Of a stretch of 8,203 bases of DNA, positions 4,443 through 8,203 are shown in pieces. Location of the stretch: positions 1-8,203 of the forward strand of contig JBGAPI010000081.1 of the NCBI GenBank assembly GCA_044221335.1. The letters are read 5' to 3'. The notes under the pieces are model-generated. The model was not told the origin of the DNA and made no database searches. It saw nothing but the letters and a program-made list of their open reading frames with translations. A program made the translations under genes and the position numbers. This DNA is from JBGAPI01 sp044221335. GTDB taxonomy: Bacteria; Pseudomonadota; Gammaproteobacteria; Xanthomonadales; Ahniellaceae. How positions within the stretch are numbered: the stretch's first letter is position 1; each line of letters opens with the position of its first letter.

Positions 4443-6191
4443 CTACTCCGCGCGCAGGCGGAACGCCTCGTTGAGCGAGATCACGTGCGCCCGTGCCAGC
4501 GAGATCGCGTTGGCGGTCAGCGAGGTCATGCCCTCGGCGACCGCCGTATCGTGGATGTCGTCGGCGGAGCAGTTCGGCACGATCAGGCGACGCAGCGCCG
4601 GAGAGATCGGCATCAGCTCGAAAACGGCGATCCGGCCGTGCACGCCGAGTCCTTCGCAGTGCGAGCAGCCGCCGCCCCGCTGGAACACCTCGTCGGGACC
4701 GACCCCGAGCAGGTCGCGCACGTGCGGGTCGACCGGTTCGGGCTCCAGGCAATTCGTGCAGTTGCGCCGCGCCAGCCGCTGCGCCAGCACGCCGAGCAGG
4801 GTGGAGCGCAACAGGAAGGACTCGACGCCGAGGTCGAGCAGGCGGGTCACCGTGGTCGCCGCGGTGTTGGTGTGCAGGGTCGACAGCAGCAGGTGCCCGG
4901 TCAGCGCGCTCTCGATCGCGATCTGCGCCGTCTCATGGTCGCGGATCTCGCCGACCATGATCACGTCGGGATCGTGACGCAGGATGTTGCGCAGTGCGCT
5001 GGCGAAGGTGAAGCCGGCCATCCGGTTGACCTGCATCTGCTGCACGTCGGCGATGTGGTACTCGACCGGGTCCTCGACGGTGACGATGTTGACGCGCTCG
5101 CGACGCGCCTCCAGCAGCGCCGCGTACAGCGTGGTCGACTTGCCGGACCCGGTCGGGCCGGTCACCAGGATCATCCCGTGGCTGCGCGACATCAGGTCGC
5201 GGAAGCGCTGCTCGTCGCGGCCGCTGAAGCCGAGCGCGGCGATGTCGCGCAGCCCCTCGAGGGTGTCGAGCAGGCGGATCGCCACGCTCTCGCCATGGAT
5301 GGTCGGCAGGATCGAGATGCGCAGGTCGATCGCGTGGCCGCCGGCGATGGCGAAGCTCGCTCGGCCGTCCTGCGGGATGCGGTGCTCCGCGACGTTCATC
5401 GCCCCCAGCACCTTGATCCGGCTGACCAGTGCCGGCGCCAGCGCCCGGAGGAAACGTCGCACCGGCAGCAGCTCGTTGTCGATCCGGTAGAGCAGGTCGA
5501 GTCCGTCGTCGGCGGGGCGCAGGTGGATGTCGGAGGCGCGGCGCTGCGCCGCATCGGCGATCAGGTCGTGGACGATGCGCACGACCGGCTGTTCCGACGC
5601 CAGCCGCTGCGCCTCCTTCACCGCGGTCTCGCCGCTGCCGCTGGCGTTGGGGTCGAGGCCGAGCTGGCGCGCCACCGCGGCATCCTCCGCGCGGTCGTAG
5701 CTGGCGGCGATCGCGCCGCGGATCTGCGCGGGCTCGGCGACCAGGAGCGCGACGCGCAGGTCGGTCAGGAAGTTGAAGGTCGGCAGCAGCTCCGGATCGG
5801 CGGGATTCTCCACCGCCATCGCGATCGCGGTCGGCGTGCGCAGCAGCGGGATCGCGCGGAAGCGGCGGGCGACGTCCGGGCGCATCAGCGCGGCGACGCC
5901 GATGTCCGGCGTCACGCCCGCCAGGTCGACCAGGGGCAGGCCGAAGCGCTGCGCACGCAGGAAGGCATCCGCCTCGGTGCCGAGGCGCGACGTCCACTGG
6001 GCCTGGTCGTTGCGCGTGCCGCGGCAGTACTCTGAGGTCTCGCCCGCGCTGATCGCGGACAGGAACGCGACGAGGCCGGCACGGTCGAGGATGACCGGGA
6101 CGGTCGGCGCGATCGCCGCCGGCGGCGCGACGTTGCCGGCTGGAGCCGGCGGCTCGACGGCAGGTGTGTCGGCGTTGTCGGGATCGGACAT
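4443..6191 (-). CDS. GspE/PulE/PilB-family assembly ATPase
   Basis: A hexameric cytoplasmic ATPase of the type II secretion / type IV pilus class, which powers pilin or pseudopilin assembly at the inner membrane. The 582-residue product has a proline/alanine-rich N-terminus (1-33), then an MshEN / GSPII_E_N-like domain (about 60-165, with FGLPLVDL at 83-90), then the ATPase core. Core motifs are Walker A GPTGSGKST (345-353), Asp box TVEDPVEYHI (371-380), Walker B DPDVIMVGEIRD (407-418), His box STLHTNTA (437-444) and a zinc-binding tetracysteine C478-x2-C481...C509-x2-C512. All expected catalytic residues are present. The ATG at 6191 is chosen because GGAG (6200-6203) sits 8 nt upstream. An in-frame ATG 11 codons earlier lacks a comparable site. 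The tetracysteine and retained Asp/His boxes favour an assembly ATPase over the retraction ATPase PilT. No pilin, PilC/GspF platform or prepilin peptidase gene is in view, so PilB and GspE cannot be told apart here. Confidence 0.9.
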   Translation of the reverse strand: MSDPDNADTPAVEPPAPAGNVAPPAAIAPTVPVILDRAGLVAFLSAISAGETSEYCRGTRNDQAQWTSRLGTEADAFLRAQRFGLPLVDLAGVTPDIGVAALMRPDVARRFRAIPLLRTPTAIAMAVENPADPELLPTFNFLTDLRVALLVAEPAQIRGAIAASYDRAEDAAVARQLGLDPNASGSGETAVKEAQRLASEQPVVRIVHDLIADAAQRRASDIHLRPADDGLDLLYRIDNELLPVRRFLRALAPALVSRIKVLGAMNVAEHRIPQDGRASFAIAGGHAIDLRISILPTIHGESVAIRLLDTLEGLRDIAALGFSGRDEQRFRDLMSRSHGMILVTGPTGSGKSTTLYAALLEARRERVNIVTVEDPVEYHIADVQQMQVNRMAGFTFASALRNILRHDPDVIMVGEIRDHETAQIAIESALTGHLLLSTLHTNTAATTVTRLLDLGVESFLLRSTLLGVLAQRLARRNCTNCLEPEPVDPHVRDLLGVGPDEVFQRGGGCSHCEGLGVHGRIAVFELMPISPALRRLIVPNCSADDIHDTAVAEGMTSLTANAISLARAHVISLNEAFRLRAE

Positions 6192-6378
6192 GCGGCACGC
6201 TCCGGGGGACGCCGTGATCATCGCGTGGCGGGGAGCCGATGGGTGTTGATCGATGTCAATCCGCGCGACGTGCCGGGGCGCACGATCGAAGCGCGGGAGC
6301 TCGGGCGGATAGCGAGCCCCGAGGGTCCGTTGCCGGTTCGTCGCTGCGAGGCCGGTGCCGGCGCCCCTCCCGCCTCGG

Positions 6379-7209
6379 TCACGGCAGCTCGGCACACCGG
6401 ATCGCCGGCGCAGTGGTTCCCGCCGACCGCTGCAGCTCCCACGCGCCTGACTTTCCCCGCGCCAGTCGGAGGACCGCGACCGCCTTGTCCTCGCCGGTCC
6501 AGCTGAGCCGGAACCCGCCGTCGGGCTCGAAGCCGCAGGCCGCGAAGGCGCCGCGGGCACCCTCCGTGACGCGGCAGTCGATCCTTGGCGCCGCCGGAGC
6601 CGACGCCAGTTCGGTCAGCGTGATCCGGTAGGGCGAATTCAGCAGCTCCGCGACGGCCAGCCAGCGGCCATCGGGCGATAGCACCGCGGCACCGCCGCCG
6701 TTGTGGACGAAGAAGGCATCGCCGCTCGCCGGATCGACCAGCCAGCTGCCCGGCGCATCGTGCTGGTAGTCGCTCTCGATCCGCCAGAAGCGGGTTCCGG
6801 CAAGGAGCCCCGCGAACTGGAAGCGGGTCGCGTCGCCGTCGGCGGTCTTCGTCGCCGGCACCACGACGTCGCTGAAACGGATCGGCTTGCCCAGTGCCGG
6901 CGTCACCGTCAGGGTGTCGCCGACGCGGCGGACCTTTCCGCCGCTCGCCGCGAGGCGCGCCGCCTCGCCGCGACGATCGGCGACGGTGTCCTCGCCGAGC
7001 CAGTGGATCTGGCCCGGCGCTTCGTCGCCACAGGCCTCCGTCGTTGCCGGCAGCGTCTGCGCCTCCGCCAACGACATTGCCGCCTTCGGCAGCGCGGGCG
7101 GTGAGGCCGCGGACAGATCGACATGGCGATGGCCGCCGAGATCGACGCCGGGGTCGGCAAGGACGGCATTCGCAAGCAGCATCAGGGCGGCGCATCGGAC
7201 GACGTGCAT
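6379..7209 (-). CDS. Exported protein of unknown function
   Basis: I do not recognise a family. The product has 276 residues. Residues 1-18 look like a Sec signal peptide (MHVVRCAALMLLANAVLA, cleavage after VLA). The mature part has no membrane segment. It has four cysteines (C60, C212, C225, C272), which could form disulfides in the periplasm. Residues 129-190 hold beta-rich segments with FWRIESDY, GSWLVDP, GDAFFVHN and a LSPDGRWLAVAE motif like those in TolB/WD40-type beta-propeller blades. At this length it would have few blades, so a propeller fold is only a suggestion. The ATG at 7209 is chosen because GAGGAG (7215-7220) lies 5 nt upstream and the signal peptide starts there; the frame is open 34 codons further upstream but that stretch is not signal-like. 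It is co-directional with the ATPase gene 187 bp downstream and divergent from the DUF1223 gene 151 bp away, so it could share a promoter region with the latter. Confidence 0.75.
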   Translation of the reverse strand: MHVVRCAALMLLANAVLADPGVDLGGHRHVDLSAASPPALPKAAMSLAEAQTLPATTEACGDEAPGQIHWLGEDTVADRRGEAARLAASGGKVRRVGDTLTVTPALGKPIRFSDVVVPATKTADGDATRFQFAGLLAGTRFWRIESDYQHDAPGSWLVDPASGDAFFVHNGGGAAVLSPDGRWLAVAELLNSPYRITLTELASAPAAPRIDCRVTEGARGAFAACGFEPDGGFRLSWTGEDKAVAVLRLARGKSGAWELQRSAGTTAPAIRCAELP

Positions 7210-7360
7210 GGGGGCTCCTCGGTTCACCTGACTCAACGACCAGGACGGGTCCATCATTGCGCGCAGGGCACCGCTATCCCAAGCCACGGCTCGCAGAGGG
7301 CATGAAAGCAACCGCGGTCGGATCGGGTCCTCGCATCGACAACGGAACGGAAATCACCCG

Positions 7361-8125
7361 ATGAAGCGGACAGCGATCCTCCTGGGCCTGATCGCGACGG
7401 CCGGTCCCACCGGTGCCGCATGTCGTCTCGACGCGGCAGTGCCGGACCGGCCCCTGGTCGAGCTCTACAGCTCGGAAGGCTGCAGCAGCTGCCCTCCGGC
7501 CGACCGCTGGCTGCTGGAGCAGGGCGGGGGAGGTGCGGTGGTCGGTCTCGCCTTCCACGTCGACTACTGGGACTCGCTCGGCTGGCCCGACCGCTTCGCC
7601 CAGGCCGCCTTCGGCACCCGGCAGCAGCAGCGCGTCGGCGCCACCGGATCGACCGCGGTGTACACGCCGCAGGTGATGGTCGGAGGAAATTCGCAGGTGC
7701 ACTGGTACTCGCCTGGCGAGGTGCGGCGCGCGCTGCCGTCGGTCGCGAAGCTCGACGACGGCTTGCGCTACACCCTGGCCACCGCCAGCACTGGCGACCG
7801 GGTCCAGATCGACCTCGCCACCGCACCCGCGGCCGCGGAGCGCGCCCCGCGCCGGGTCTATCTGGCGGTGTTCAGCGACGGCCTGAGCAGCAAGGTCCGC
7901 AGCGGCGAGAATTCGGGGCACACGCTCGAGCACAGCCGCGTGGTGCGGTCGCTGTACGGCCCGTGGCCGACCGTCGGCGGCGTCGTCACCCAGTCGATCG
8001 ACTATGCGCTGCCGACGGAACGCGGCGCGCGGATGGGCGTTGTCGCGTTTTCCGAGGATGGGCGTGGGGTGCCGGCGGGGGCAGTGGAGTTGGGATTGGA
8101 TCAGGCGTGTGCTGTTCCGAATTGA
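7361..8125 (+). CDS. DUF1223 family thioredoxin-like exported protein
   Basis: The 254-residue product carries the DUF1223 signatures in order: VELYSSEGCSSCPPADRWL (33-51) with a thioredoxin-like CSSC motif (C41, C44), FHVDYWDSLGWPDRFA (65-80), a QQQR segment (88-91), VYTPQVMVGG (100-109), and GENSGHTLEHSRVVRSL (182-198). Residues 1-19 form a signal peptide (TAILLGLIATAGPTGA), so the protein probably acts in the periplasm. C21 follows TGAA, a poor lipobox, so a lipoprotein is unlikely. Length is normal for the family. The biochemical role of DUF1223 is not established to my knowledge; a thiol redox function is inferred from the fold and CxxC. The ATG start fits the signal peptide, although the upstream GGAA is a weak ribosome binding site. 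I see no convincing promoter in the 151-bp divergent gap (7210-7360). Confidence 0.88.
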   Translation: MKRTAILLGLIATAGPTGAACRLDAAVPDRPLVELYSSEGCSSCPPADRWLLEQGGGGAVVGLAFHVDYWDSLGWPDRFAQAAFGTRQQQRVGATGSTAVYTPQVMVGGNSQVHWYSPGEVRRALPSVAKLDDGLRYTLATASTGDRVQIDLATAPAAAERAPRRVYLAVFSDGLSSKVRSGENSGHTLEHSRVVRSLYGPWPTVGGVVTQSIDYALPTERGARMGVVAFSEDGRGVPAGAVELGLDQACAVPN

Positions 8126-8171
8126 CCCCTCGCGGGAGTACCCGGCATCGGGCGGAGCGCAGAAGCCGTTC

Positions 8172-8203
8172 CGTCATTGCGAGCGCAGCGAAGCAATCCA
8201 GTG
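8172..8203. repeat. Start of a dispersed intergenic repeat (TCATTGCGAGCG... type), truncated by window end
   Basis: The sequence CGTCATTGCGAGCG, then CAGCGAAGCAATCCAGTG, matches from memory a repeat core found between genes in many unrelated bacterial genomes, where it usually forms one arm of a larger inverted repeat whose other arm reads CTGGATTGCTTCG. Within this arm TTGC and GCAA can pair. It begins 46 bp after the DUF1223 stop codon, a typical 3'-intergenic location. The second arm would lie beyond the window, so the element's length and symmetry cannot be judged. Confidence 0.6.

Noticed and set aside
3289..4977. Long plus-strand frame overlapping the nucleoside hydrolase and the end of the ATPase gene
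   Set aside because: It is an Arg/Ala-rich shadow frame. The overlapped genes have intact family motifs in their own frames.
4380..6035. Long plus-strand frame opposite the assembly ATPase
   Set aside because: Antisense shadow of a gene with complete Walker A, Walker B and zinc motifs; composition is dominated by Arg, Asp, Gln and Ala, with no domain.
6246..6259. Minus-strand TTGACA upstream of the ATPase gene as a -35 box
   Set aside because: It is a perfect -35 hexamer, but no acceptable -10 occurs 15-19 bp downstream (the bases there read GCTCCC). It is only part of a short imperfect palindrome.
1..8203. CRISPR array, mobile element, toxin-antitoxin pair, biosynthetic cluster or riboswitch
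   Set aside because: No short regularly spaced repeats, transposase or integrase motifs, small paired genes, biosynthetic enzymes or recognisable riboswitch core were found on either strand.

Overview
The window looks like chromosomal DNA of a GC-rich (roughly two thirds G+C) Gram-negative bacterium. A xanthomonad-type gammaproteobacterium is my best guess, from codon use, signal peptides, the GspE/PilB ATPase and the DUF1223 protein. That assignment is inference; no marker gene settles it. I see no phage, transposase, CRISPR array, tRNA or rRNA.

Layout. (1) 64-3034, minus strand: a large secreted repeat protein. It has a signal peptide, six ~101-residue fibronectin-III-like repeats each with a conserved cysteine pair, then two pre-peptidase C-terminal (PPC)-like domains and a short cysteine-rich DUF4215-type tail. 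The reading frame is broken at about 850-960 by a degenerate tandem copy of ~130 bp, so it appears as two ORFs (413-3034 and 64-837). (2) 3035-3400: a 366-base divergent intergenic region without a gene, holding several inverted repeats and weak promoter-like hexamers. (3) 3401-4336, plus: an intracellular inosine-uridine-type nucleoside hydrolase. (4) 4337-4442: a convergent intergenic region packed with inverted repeats, including a perfect 22-bp palindrome. (5) 4443-6191, minus: a GspE/PulE/PilB-type secretion or pilus assembly ATPase with no pilus or secretion partner in view. (6) 6379-7209, minus: an exported protein of unknown function. (7) 7361-8125, plus: a DUF1223 thioredoxin-like exported protein, divergent from (6). 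(8) 8172-8203: the start of what looks like a widespread interspersed intergenic repeat, cut by the window edge.

The genes do not form an obvious pathway. The only co-directional neighbours are the unknown exported protein and the ATPase (187 bp apart), and no operon-like overlaps are seen. I found no convincing new multi-gene system. The item most worth checking is the indel-rich tandem duplication that breaks the large secreted protein, which may be a sequencing or assembly fault rather than biology.
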